Numbered from the stretch's first letter, positions 1 to 5,541 are shown. The stretch is 12,819 bases of DNA from a bacterium (GCA_947502805.1 CANNBR010000021.1:1-12819), one strand, 5' to 3'. Notes: a model not told the origin generated them from the sequence alone. Numbers and translations are program-made.

Positions 1-23
1 ACTAATGCGTAAATAAAAATCAA

Positions 24-119
24 TGTCATTCCCAACGAGCGAGAAGCCAGGTCCGTATGGACGAGTGGCGACGAGTAAGTGGTACGGGAACCCAGACGTT
101 AACAGGAAGAAGTCATAAT
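24..119 (+). repeat. Dispersed repeat element, copy A (left arm of a large inverted repeat)
   Basis: This copy opens with TGTCATTCCC and ends with TCATAAT. It is an imperfect inverted match to 177-279, whose reverse complement opens TGTCATCCCC and also ends TCATAAT. The best-conserved part is 66-119 against 177-231, where both share a GGTACGGGRACCCAG core and a nearby GACGAGTRAG. Within this arm TTCCC (29-33) can pair with GGGAA (86-90), so each copy can fold by itself, and the two copies could pair across a 57-bp AT-rich spacer. The TGTCATYCCC...GGGRACCCAG outline recalls the small palindromic repeats found in Rickettsiales-type genomes; that likeness is inference. No transposase is present. 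Confidence 0.7.
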
Positions 120-176
120 TTTTAATTTTATAAAGATGAATCATAAGTACTAGATAGTATAAAGAAAGTTTTTTGA

Positions 177-279
177 ATTATGAGGACTTTTTCTTGTTAC
201 GCCTGGGTCCCCGTACCGCTCACTCGTCTAGCCAGAGCGCTATGCACTCTGCTACGACTACCGTTCTCTGGGGATGACA
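177..279 (-). repeat. Dispersed repeat element, copy B (right arm of the inverted repeat)
   Basis: This is the head-to-head partner of the element at 24-119. Read on the minus strand it starts TGTCATCCCC at 279 and ends TCATAAT at 177. The inner half (177-231) matches copy A well, with a few substitutions and small indels. The outer half is more diverged and about 7 bp longer. A run of eight T residues follows just outside it at about 284-291. The 75-codon open frame that crosses this arm (180-407) has no Shine-Dalgarno sequence and mostly translates the repeat, so I do not call it a gene. Confidence 0.68.
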
Positions 280-299
280 GGGATTTTTTTTCTTCTAAA

Positions 300-622
300 G
301 AATTAATCGGTAATAATCCGTATCAGGCGCACGTGTTTAGAGACCTGATTAAGGTCTCTTTCTTGAGGCCCCAAGTCCGCAGGAACTGGGCCGAGTTTGT
401 GCCGTAAAAAGCGATCGAACCGCAGGTTTGTGCCCTAGATTCCATCCCCCTACGCATAAAGCTACGGAGGACAAGAGAAGGGATAGGCAAGTATCCCGTT
501 TGGTGCCGCGCGTAGAGCGCACTAGAAGGCTAAGTTATTGAAAGAATAAAGGTTCTTGCACCCGTTTTCGCCTATGTCTTGTGCAAAAAAGCGAAGTTCT
601 AAAGAAGAGGCTTCTTTTTAAA
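300..622 (+). other. GC-rich, hairpin-rich intergenic block; candidate structured RNA, unidentified
   Basis: This gene-free stretch is clearly richer in G+C (about 361-530) than the surrounding AT-rich DNA, which is typical of structured RNAs in low-GC genomes. Visible stems are AGAGACC/GGTCTCT (339-345 with 353-359), GGGATA/TATCCC (480-485 with 492-497), TTGCAC/GTGCAA (556-561 with 581-586) and a final stem with a T-run at 601-619. GTTTGTGCC occurs at 394 and 426, with a close variant (GTTTGGTGCC) at 499. Some words loosely recall RNase P RNA (AAGTCCG, GTGCC with AACCGC, GAGCGCAC), but the invariant core motifs are missing, so that identity is not supported. Strand is inferred only from the terminator. 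It could instead be a decayed gene or a further repeat. Confidence 0.35.
601..619 (+). terminator. Terminator-like hairpin at the end of the GC-rich block
   Basis: AAAGAAG (601-607) and CTTCTTT (611-617) form a 7-bp stem with a 3-nt loop, followed by further T residues on the plus strand. The T-run favours termination of a plus-strand transcript coming from the GC-rich block. On the minus strand it lies just after the stop of the methyltransferase gene, so it might serve that gene weakly. The stem is AT-rich, so strength is uncertain. Confidence 0.4.
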
Positions 623-625
623 GCT

Positions 626-1357
626 TTACTTTTGTGAGCCAATAAAAAGAGCTATTGAGCCAGCAACTGCGGCGTTTAATGATTCAACATTTCCAGCCAT
701 CGGCAAAGTAAGAAGAGTATCGCAATCTTCAAGCCAACCACCTGGAATGCCATGAGCTTCATTTCCCACAACGAGCAAACTTTTTTTGAGGTCCAACTCT
801 TCAGGGCTTTTACCATCACGTGCAACAAGTGCGCATAAAGAAAGCTCCTGTTTGTTTTCAAAAAGCTCATTCCATGTCCAATGAAAGAGATCGACATGGG
901 CCAGAGATCCAGCAGTTGATTGGACTACTTTTGGTGAATAAGGGTCACAACCTTCGATAACCACAATTGATTTGTACCCAAATGCAGCGGCAGAGCGGAT
1001 AAGGGTTCCCATGTTTCCAGGATCGGAAACTTGTGCAAGAACAAGACCAGCTGAAAGTGTAGAAGGGTCTGGTTCGGTAGGAAGTTTAAAAATTCCTAGA
1101 ATGCCACTGGGAGTAGTGCTTGCACTTATGCTTTCCATGTGAGATTCAGAAATTCTATCAAAAGGAACGTGTGAAGGTATTTGGCTCACAAGGTACGGTT
1201 TTTTGTCAGCAATGTAGAGTTCTACAGGTTTATGACCAGCTTCAATAAAACTTAAAATGGTACGAATGCCTTCTGCTAAAAAAAGGCCGGAAGCTTTACG
1301 TCCTTTGACGGTTTGCAGGGCGCGAATATTTTTTATCATCTGAGCGGTTAAGGTCAT
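626..1357 (-). CDS. TrmH/SpoU-family (SPOUT) RNA 2'-O-methyltransferase
   Basis: The 243-aa product is predicted to transfer a methyl group from S-adenosylmethionine to a ribose 2'-OH of tRNA or rRNA in the cytoplasm. Residues 1 to about 95 form the N-terminal substrate-binding region (IKNIRALQTVKGRKASGLFLAEG). Residues 105-243 form the SPOUT knot with all three family motifs: motif 1 DPGNMGTLIRSAAAFG with N115 and R121; motif 2 VVGNEAHGIP at 196-205 with E200; motif 3 LPMAGNVESLNAAVA at 218-232 with N223, S226 and N228. The length is normal for the TsnR/RlmB-like branch. GGAG lies about 9 nt before the ATG. Which nucleotide is modified cannot be read from the sequence. A strong terminator 22 bp upstream separates the gene from the operon before it, and there is no obvious room for a promoter between them. 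Confidence 0.93.
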   Translation of the reverse strand: MTLTAQMIKNIRALQTVKGRKASGLFLAEGIRTILSFIEAGHKPVELYIADKKPYLVSQIPSHVPFDRISESHMESISASTTPSGILGIFKLPTEPDPSTLSAGLVLAQVSDPGNMGTLIRSAAAFGYKSIVVIEGCDPYSPKVVQSTAGSLAHVDLFHWTWNELFENKQELSLCALVARDGKSPEELDLKKSLLVVGNEAHGIPGGWLEDCDTLLTLPMAGNVESLNAAVAGSIALFIGSQK

Positions 1358-1379
1358 TATTTTTTATCTCCAGGTAACA

Positions 1380-1406
1380 AAAAAGGAGTGAGAAAACTCA
1401 CTCCTT
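1380..1406 (-). terminator. Strong intrinsic terminator upstream of the methyltransferase gene
   Basis: AAGGAGTGAG (1383-1392) and CTCACTCCTT (1397-1406) form a perfect 10-bp stem around an AAAA loop. On the minus strand the stem is followed at once by a run of T residues. It would end transcripts of the secreted-protein operon (4148 leftwards). It ends only 22 nt before the methyltransferase ATG, so it lies in that gene's leader. Confidence 0.85.
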
Positions 1407-1420
1407 AAAAGTTTACCATA

Positions 1421-1439
1421 AAAAGCTAAGAAAGCTTTT
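1421..1439. other. Small perfect hairpin between micro-ORF and terminator
   Basis: AAAAGCT (1421-1427) and AGCTTTT (1433-1439) form a 7-bp stem with an AAGAA loop. It lies between the end of micro-ORF 1 and the strong terminator. With A and T runs on its flanks it could be a weak bidirectional terminator or a pause site. Confidence 0.3.
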
Positions 1440-1443
1440 AAGA

Positions 1444-1494
1444 TCATGCCTTAGCTTTAGCGGCGGCGGACCTTTCTTTTTTATAAATATTCAT
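1444..1494 (-). CDS. Micro-ORF 1, 16-aa K/A-rich peptide (SAAAKAKA ending)
   Basis: A 16-codon frame reads MNIYKKERSAAAKAKA and then TGA. It lies 14 nt after the stop of the 169-aa secreted protein gene and before the operon terminator. No good Shine-Dalgarno sequence is visible. It earns an entry because its last 12 residues closely match those of micro-ORF 2 at 2590-2661 (KKERSAAAKAKA against KRKKSATAKAKA), including an identical 14-base stretch, GCTAAAGCTAAGGC. Both occupy gaps of the same operon, in the same orientation. It could be a translated peptide, the end of a decayed gene, or a dispersed repeat that happens to be open. No function is known to me. Confidence 0.35.
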   Translation of the reverse strand: MNIYKKERSAAAKAKA

Positions 1495-1508
1495 AACTCT
1501 TAAAATTC

Positions 1509-2018
1509 TTATTCAACGCCTCTAGCGTCTTGATCAGAATCACCATCATAAATATCTCTATACCTATTTCTGTCGGCAAAATCATCATCAGAATCATCAT
1601 CATCAGAATCATCATCATCAGAATCATCAGAAACAACAGTTTTTTTATCAGAACAGTCTTTTCCCTTCTTATCTTTTGCTGCTGTTACAGTAATATCGTG
1701 TTCACAGGTATTCAATTTTTTATCAATACTGTAGCCTGACACTTTCTTTTCAAGAACAATAGTAGCTGTACCAGGGTTTTCTGTAATAATCAGCCATTTT
1801 CCTGGCTCTGTTTCTTCTAGTCGTAATACTGATTGTCCATGTACTTTCGGTGTTTCAGACTTTATACGTGCATAGATAGCATTTACTTTTTGTGTGGTTC
1901 CAGCAGCCATTTTTTTGTCAATATTTGTCATATAAACTAAGGCCAAAGTTCCAGCACTATGCGAACTTGCAACGTAACCAAAAGTTAAGAGTGCAAGGGT
2001 GAATAATTGTTTTTTCAT
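1509..2018 (-). CDS. Secreted Ig-like protein with acidic Asp/Ser tail, unknown function
   Basis: The 169-aa product has a signal peptide at residues 1-22 (KK, hydrophobic stretch, then SHSA), a beta-rich region at about 23-118, and a low-complexity acidic tail containing SDDSDDDDSDDDDSDDDF. The stretch SVLRLEETEPGKWLIITENPGTATIVLEKK, split by strand-like alternation and followed by HDITVTA, looks like a bacterial Ig-like (Big) fold; that is inference. I start at the second ATG (2018) because AAGGA lies 7 nt before it, and an ATG at 2033 five codons upstream lacks such a site and would spoil the signal peptide. The 62-bp gap to the gene upstream, without a clear terminator, suggests co-transcription. 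The acidic tail may bind cations or basic surfaces, but nothing here proves it. Confidence 0.8.
   Translation of the reverse strand: MKKQLFTLALLTFGYVASSHSAGTLALVYMTNIDKKMAAGTTQKVNAIYARIKSETPKVHGQSVLRLEETEPGKWLIITENPGTATIVLEKKVSGYSIDKKLNTCEHDITVTAAKDKKGKDCSDKKTVVSDDSDDDDSDDDDSDDDFADRNRYRDIYDGDSDQDARGVE
1582..1632. repeat. 15-bp in-frame tandem repeat encoding SDDDD units
   Basis: The unit TCATCATCATCAGAA (plus strand) occurs complete at 1594-1608 and 1609-1623, flanked by shorter versions at 1582-1593 (12 bp) and 1624-1632 (9 bp). All lengths are multiples of three, so copy changes would lengthen or shorten the acidic tail of the 169-aa secreted protein without a frameshift. Confidence 0.85.
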
Positions 2019-2080
2019 TTTATATTCCTTCATTTTTTTAAATTAAAATATTTATTACTAATCTTTTTATTTTCAGAGTT

Positions 2081-2572
2081 TTAGGTGTGATCATCTCCTT
2101 CTCGGATGCTTATAGCTTCAGTAACATTAGTTTTTGAAATAACTTCAATTTTATACTTAGAAGTAACTTTAGGTTGTGGAGTTCCACTTCCACTTATTCT
2201 TATGATGGTAAATATAAAGTCATAAGCTCCTACTGGTAGTAGAGGGAGTGTGTAGTATTCTTGTGCAATTTCATCTGCTCTGCCTTTTATCCATACTGTC
2301 GTATCATCAAAGGGAACAGGAATAGGTGTATTTTGTTTGAAAATTTTAAAAGAAATATTTTGACCTTCTTTTTCAGAAAGTTGATCTATAATTTTTTTAA
2401 TATAAAGTGTGTCATTTTCAACTATCTTTCCTGGCAAATCATTCAAATCAATTACCTCATAGATAATGGGATAAATAATTGTTGTAGATGGTTTTGAAGC
2501 ACTAGCAGGGAATGCAAGTGATGCAACAAGCAGGAGGCATATGATGAGTAAAAATAAATGATGTTTTTTCAT
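2081..2572 (-). CDS. Secreted beta-rich protein, unknown function
   Basis: I do not recognise this 163-aa protein. It has a clear signal peptide at residues 1-25 (MKKHH, a long Leu/Ile core, then FPASA). The mature part alternates polar and hydrophobic residues as in a beta sandwich, for example TTVWIKGRADE and a late strand pair around LPVGAYDFIFTII and SKYKIEVISKT. It contains no cysteine after the signal peptide and ends REGDDHT. AAAGGA lies about 9 nt before the ATG. It is the middle gene of the probable operon, with micro-ORF 2 ending 17 nt before its start codon. A periplasmic or exported single-domain Ig-like protein is the best guess. Confidence 0.78.
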   Translation of the reverse strand: MKKHHLFLLIICLLLVASLAFPASASKPSTTIIYPIIYEVIDLNDLPGKIVENDTLYIKKIIDQLSEKEGQNISFKIFKQNTPIPVPFDDTTVWIKGRADEIAQEYYTLPLLPVGAYDFIFTIIRISGSGTPQPKVTSKYKIEVISKTNVTEAISIREGDDHT

Positions 2573-2589
2573 TTTATGTTTTCCTTTCT

Positions 2590-2661
2590 TTAGAAGTTAG
2601 CCTTAGCTTTAGCAGTGGCTGATTTCTTTCTCTTTAAATTGGTTATCGTTAGCATTGGCAT
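2590..2661 (-). CDS. Micro-ORF 2, 23-aa K/A-rich peptide (SATAKAKA ending)
   Basis: This frame starts at ATG 2661, or at a second ATG at 2655, and ends at TAA 2590-2592. Its C-terminal part is LKRKKSATAKAKANF. It lies in the 91-bp gap between the His-rich secreted protein gene and the 163-aa secreted protein gene. It matches micro-ORF 1 at both the protein level (K/R-rich stretch, then SAxAKAKA) and the DNA level (14 identical bases). Upstream stops close the frame, so it is not an extension of the preceding gene. It might be a real peptide, a leader affecting the next gene, or a repeat relic. No Shine-Dalgarno sequence stands out. Confidence 0.35.
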   Translation of the reverse strand: MPMLTITNLKRKKSATAKAKANF

Positions 2662-2663
2662 GC

Positions 2664-4148
2664 TTATTTATCTTCTTCTTGGCCTTCTGTACGTTCTTCA
2701 TCAGGATCAACATCATCTGTTACTTCTTTAGTTTCATGTGATGTATCAGAAGATTCTTCATCATGTGAAGCATCTTCTTCTTCGTGGTTTTCTTTTAAAA
2801 AGCTGGAAAAAGGTTTGTCTTCATCCATAAATCTATTAGCTGTTTTTGCATCAATTTCTTCAGAGTTTTCTTTAGTTACTGCATCTGTTTTTCCTTCGGG
2901 TTCTTCTTCATTTGTTTCATGAGCTGGTAATGCGTGACTTTCTTTTTTAGAAGAAGGTTTTACAGAATGTTCTGAATTAACATCTGATTCTTTTTCAATC
3001 ATTTTATGTTCAGAGCTCTTGTGGGTAGATGATTTTTCAATAACCGTAACTGGTTGTAAAGTGCTTTTTGATCCAGACGAATAGGTTATTATAGCTTTCC
3101 CAGCCATATTGCCAGTGAGTATAAGTTTCCATTCAGGATGGGTTTTTGTGCCATCAAATTTTAAAACAGCAGAGACAATTGCAGGATTACTCGATTGAAC
3201 ACTTCCACCTGTAAATGAGGCAGCGATGTGTGATTCCCCTATGGTAAGTTGAAGAGGTTCTTTTGTTTTAATAATTTGAGCTACAGGCAATTTTGCAGTT
3301 ACAAGACTTTCACCATTTTGATGTGCTGTAGAAATAAGCTCATGTACTTCTTTAGTGAACGCTTTGAACTGAGTTTGCATTTTGGCTAAATACTTATCTT
3401 CTAGTTGAGTCAATTTTTCTAGAGCAGAACCTTGTGGTTCAGAATATTGAGTGCCAATACCTACTTGAAGATGTGTGTTTCCTTGTATTTCAACATGATA
3501 CATTGGATCAAGGTGGTCAGGTATTCCACCCATTCCTTGAACTTTAAACACGGTAAATGATCCAACGTGGATGGTTGCAGGAATGGTTACGTTATACATT
3601 CTTTTTGCATTATCTCTATGACTTGAAAGGTATGATTCGTACTTTTTATCTTGAATAAAATAACGTTCAGCTTCAATACCATGAATGATAGCGATAGGTT
3701 CTAGAGCTGCTGAATGTCCTGGGGTGATATGTACTGTTTTAATAGAATTTGTTTGTTGTGCTGTTGAAACATGTCCTTGATGAATTGGTTCAGTTTGTTC
3801 GTGATGTTCTGGTTCCATTACATGATGATCTATGGTGTGATCTTCTCCTGTAGCGTGATGTTCTTGGGCAAATGGGTTTAATGGAGCTACGTGATCTTCC
3901 CCTGTAGTGTGATGCTCTTGAGCAAATGGGTTTAATGGAGCTACGTGATCTTCAAGATTAGTTGGTTCTGCAGATACCCGCATTGAGGAAGATGGTGTTG
4001 CTATTTGTTCATGTGAACTCATAGGTATAGAAGTGATAGGACTAGGTAGTGGGTTATTTTTTGGAGCAAATGGATTCCCCTCTGCTTGTATTCCTTTAGC
4101 GCAAAGTGCTGTAAAAACAGCAAATAGACTTATGTTACGTAGTTTCAT
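2664..4148 (-). CDS. Large secreted His-rich protein with Big-like domain and acidic tail
   Basis: The 494-aa product has a signal peptide at residues 1-22 (ending GIQA), then a Pro/Ser/His-rich region with two tandem copies of EDHVAPLNPFAQEHHxTG (66-83, 84-101) and a broken third (EDH, 102-104). Further His clusters run to about 145. A mixed region with a possible strand set (TIPATIHVGSFTVFKVQG, 189-206) and a helical segment (242-275) follows. A Big-like domain lies at about 297-372 (LTIGES...SSNPAIVSA...KLILTGNMAGKAIITY). The tail, about 373-494, is Glu/Asp/Ser/His-rich and probably disordered. AAGGG precedes the ATG by about 8 nt. It is the first gene of the probable operon, driven by the promoter at 4192-4221. 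The histidines could bind metal, which is inference. No known family was recognised beyond the Big-like fold. Confidence 0.82.
   Translation of the reverse strand: MKLRNISLFAVFTALCAKGIQAEGNPFAPKNNPLPSPITSIPMSSHEQIATPSSSMRVSAEPTNLEDHVAPLNPFAQEHHTTGEDHVAPLNPFAQEHHATGEDHTIDHHVMEPEHHEQTEPIHQGHVSTAQQTNSIKTVHITPGHSAALEPIAIIHGIEAERYFIQDKKYESYLSSHRDNAKRMYNVTIPATIHVGSFTVFKVQGMGGIPDHLDPMYHVEIQGNTHLQVGIGTQYSEPQGSALEKLTQLEDKYLAKMQTQFKAFTKEVHELISTAHQNGESLVTAKLPVAQIIKTKEPLQLTIGESHIAASFTGGSVQSSNPAIVSAVLKFDGTKTHPEWKLILTGNMAGKAIITYSSGSKSTLQPVTVIEKSSTHKSSEHKMIEKESDVNSEHSVKPSSKKESHALPAHETNEEEPEGKTDAVTKENSEEIDAKTANRFMDEDKPFSSFLKENHEEEDASHDEESSDTSHETKEVTDDVDPDEERTEGQEEDK
3839..3946. repeat. Two tandem 54-bp direct repeats within the His-rich protein gene
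   Basis: Units at 3839-3892 and 3893-3946 differ at only a few bases, and the first seven bases (GATCTTC) recur at 3947. Each unit encodes 18 residues with the core APLNPFAQEHH. The NPFA word also occurs near the mature N-terminus, so the repeat may derive from that segment. Confidence 0.9.
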
Positions 4149-4191
4149 AGTTTTTCCCTTATATTTAAAATTATTTTATTATTCATATATA

Positions 4192-4221
4192 AATTTACAA
4201 CTATAAATTATTTAAAATCAA
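4192..4221 (-). promoter_or_regulatory. Promoter of the secreted-protein operon (sigma-70 type)
   Basis: On the minus strand TTGATT (4221-4216) is followed after 18 nt by TAAATT (4197-4192), with TG directly before the -10 as in extended -10 promoters. The inferred start, near 4185, gives a leader of about 37 nt to the ATG at 4148. The block 4184-4227 matches 4942-4985 at about 40 of 44 positions without gaps, and conservation of both boxes supports the call. Confidence 0.6.
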
Positions 4222-4280
4222 TGAAATTATATAAAATGTTAAATATTGAGCTTAATTTGCTGTTTTTACAAAGTATTATT

Positions 4281-4295
4281 GTTTCAAAATGAAAC
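4281..4295. other. Small perfect palindrome in an AT-rich gap
   Basis: GTTTCA (4281-4286) and TGAAAC (4290-4295) flank an AAA loop. It lies about 60 bp upstream of the operon promoter, between it and the terminator of the preceding gene. It could be an operator half-site pair, but AT-rich gaps often contain such palindromes by chance. Confidence 0.25.
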
Positions 4296-4352
4296 ATGAT
4301 ATTTAAAAAATGGAGGTCGTTTTGAGATGGAGGTTAAGGTTTTTGATAATGC

Positions 4353-4391
4353 AAAAAAAGATGCGGGAGAGTTTTACAACTTTTCCCGCAT
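4353..4391 (-). terminator. Intrinsic terminator after the 164-aa secreted protein gene
   Basis: ATGCGGGA (4361-4368) pairs with TCCCGCAT (4384-4391), and AGTT with AACT extends the stem inward. On the minus strand the stem is followed by seven T residues (4359-4353). It starts about 25 nt after the stop codon of the gene at 4417. Confidence 0.85.
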
Positions 4392-4416
4392 GCGATGCTT
4401 ATTTTGGGCTAGTGCT

Positions 4417-4911
4417 TTATTTAACTGTTACTGCAAAGCCAATGTTTTTATCGGTTTGTTTAGTCATAGGGTTAAAGCCGTATAGCTTAAAGGTTCCCTT
4501 AGCAGCTCCAGCTGTTCTCAATGTTAATATAGAAGTATTTGTACCACTTGTTACTAATTTTCCTTGTTCAAATACAGATGGAGTGCTACTTCCAGATTCA
4601 TCAATAAAAATGTAAAGGTAATGAGGGTATTGGCCGCTAGATTTTTGAGCTCCTTTGTATCCTGTTGTTTCAAAGGTATACCAGGTGAACTCTGGATTAT
4701 CGATAACCATTGTGGCTTTAGGATATGTTGTGTCAGGAGGATAATTTTGAGTTACGCGTGTAGTTTTCCCTGTTGCCGAACTACTTATAAATGTTGCTAG
4801 TTCATAGGTGCCGCTAGTTCCAATGGTGATAGGAATTAGCTTAGCTGCTACTTCAAAACAGCTTAGGATGCTCAGTGTTGCAATTGCTAAGATTAATTTA
4901 TTTCTTTTCAT
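4417..4911 (-). CDS. Small secreted beta-rich protein, unknown function
   Basis: The 164-aa product carries a signal peptide at residues 1-23 (MKRNK, hydrophobic core, FEVAA). C18 follows ILS, so a lipoprotein is conceivable, although the lipobox fits poorly. The mature part is rich in Thr, Ser, Gly and aromatic residues and ends with strand-like GFAVTVK; TAGAAKGTFKLYGF resembles the late strands of Ig-like domains. I start at ATG 4911 because AAGGAG lies 6-7 nt before it. The longer frame from 4944 would begin at about the predicted transcription start and adds a charged leader before the signal peptide. It has its own promoter and terminator, so it is monocistronic. I do not recognise a family. 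Confidence 0.8.
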   Translation of the reverse strand: MKRNKLILAIATLSILSCFEVAAKLIPITIGTSGTYELATFISSSATGKTTRVTQNYPPDTTYPKATMVIDNPEFTWYTFETTGYKGAQKSSGQYPHYLYIFIDESGSSTPSVFEQGKLVTSGTNTSILTLRTAGAAKGTFKLYGFNPMTKQTDKNIGFAVTVK

Positions 4912-4949
4912 TTTCTGCTCCTTCTTTATTAAAATTATTTTCATATATA

Positions 4950-4979
4950 AATTTACAATTATAAATTATTTGAAGTCAA
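4950..4979 (-). promoter_or_regulatory. Promoter of the 164-aa secreted protein gene
   Basis: On the minus strand TTGACT (4979-4974), an 18-nt spacer and TAAATT (4955-4950) preceded by TG form a sigma-70-type promoter. It is nearly the same sequence as the promoter at 4192-4221. The inferred start, near 4943, supports ATG 4911 as the real initiation codon, with a leader of about 32 nt. Confidence 0.65.
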
Positions 4980-4996
4980 TAAAATAAAAAAATAGT

Positions 4997-5030
4997 AAAA
5001 AAAAAGAAGCCCAGAGTTTAATCTGGACCT
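4997..5030 (-). terminator. Intrinsic terminator after the 127-aa gene
   Basis: TCTGGACCT (5022-5030) and AAGCCCAGA (5007-5015) form a 9-bp stem with two wobble pairs around a 6-nt loop. On the minus strand the stem is followed by C and a run of T residues reaching 4997. It lies about 80 nt after the stop codon at 5111. Confidence 0.8.
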
Positions 5031-5110
5031 CTTATATCAGTACTATAATTTTTTCATCTTCATTTTACTAGAAGCGCAAAATGGGATTTAAAATAGTAAT
5101 GCCAATAAAT

Positions 5111-5494
5111 TTAACTTACGCAGCACACAACAACAGCTTTTTCTTCACGCGCCTTGAGATGCAGTCTTGCAATAAGTAGAGCTTTTTCAGCTTTGTTTAC
5201 TTTAAAATTTTGATACCATTCTGCAAAAATACAACCCCAAACGGCAGCTGTAATAGTACCAAAAACACCAAAAACAGCAGTTTGAACATATCTTTCAAAT
5301 TGAGCTTGTGTTTTGCATTCATCCGCATAAGAAGAAGAGGTTGTATGACCATTAATATGTTTTGCTAAATATTCTGAATCAGGAAATACAGTTGGGCATT
5401 TTTCATTTATAGTATCAATTTGATAATGGGAAAAGCTTTGTGCTGAAGTTGCTACAAACAGAGTTGCTACAAGAGTGATAATTTTTTTGTTCAT
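5111..5494 (-). CDS. Small exported or membrane protein with one internal TM segment, unknown
   Basis: The 127-aa product has a signal peptide at residues 1-20 (MNKKIITLVATLF, then TSAQS), an extracytoplasmic stretch with cysteines C33 and C60, a hydrophobic segment at about 71-92 (QTAVFGVFGTITAAVWGCIF), then a basic amphipathic helix (VNKAEKALLIARLHLKAREEK) and the ending VVVCCVS. If the signal is cleaved, this is a single-pass protein with its basic C-terminus inside. Start 5494 is chosen because AAAGGA lies about 8 nt upstream; the longer frame from 5527 begins at about the predicted transcription start. The paired C-terminal cysteines are unusual. No family was recognised. Confidence 0.72.
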   Translation of the reverse strand: MNKKIITLVATLFVATSAQSFSHYQIDTINEKCPTVFPDSEYLAKHINGHTTSSSYADECKTQAQFERYVQTAVFGVFGTITAAVWGCIFAEWYQNFKVNKAEKALLIARLHLKAREEKAVVVCCVS

Positions 5495-5541
5495 TTTTAG
5501 GATCCTTTCTAAAAGAACAGTATGCAATAGCGCATTTCAGA

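Noticed and set aside
180..407. 75-codon plus-strand open frame with an ATG
   Set aside because: It translates the inverted-repeat arm and part of the GC-rich block, has no ribosome site and no protein-like pattern.
320..540. RNase P RNA, tmRNA, 6S RNA or SRP RNA in the GC-rich block
   Set aside because: A few words recall RNase P (AAGTCCG, GTGCC with AACCGC, GAGCGCAC), but GGAAAGTCC, GGTGAAA, and ACAGAA with GGCTTA are missing. There is no tRNA-like end for tmRNA and no GGAAGGAAGCA core for SRP RNA.
4310..4615. 101-codon plus-strand frame, with an ATGGAGGT word occurring twice nearby
   Set aside because: It runs through a minus-strand terminator and antisense to a well-supported secreted protein gene, and has no signal of its own.
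4911..4944. Longer N-terminus for the 164-aa protein (start at 4944), and likewise for starts at 5527, 2033 and 9269
   Set aside because: In each case a good Shine-Dalgarno sequence precedes the shorter start, which begins the signal peptide. The longer forms of the 4911 and 5494 genes would also begin at about the predicted transcription start.
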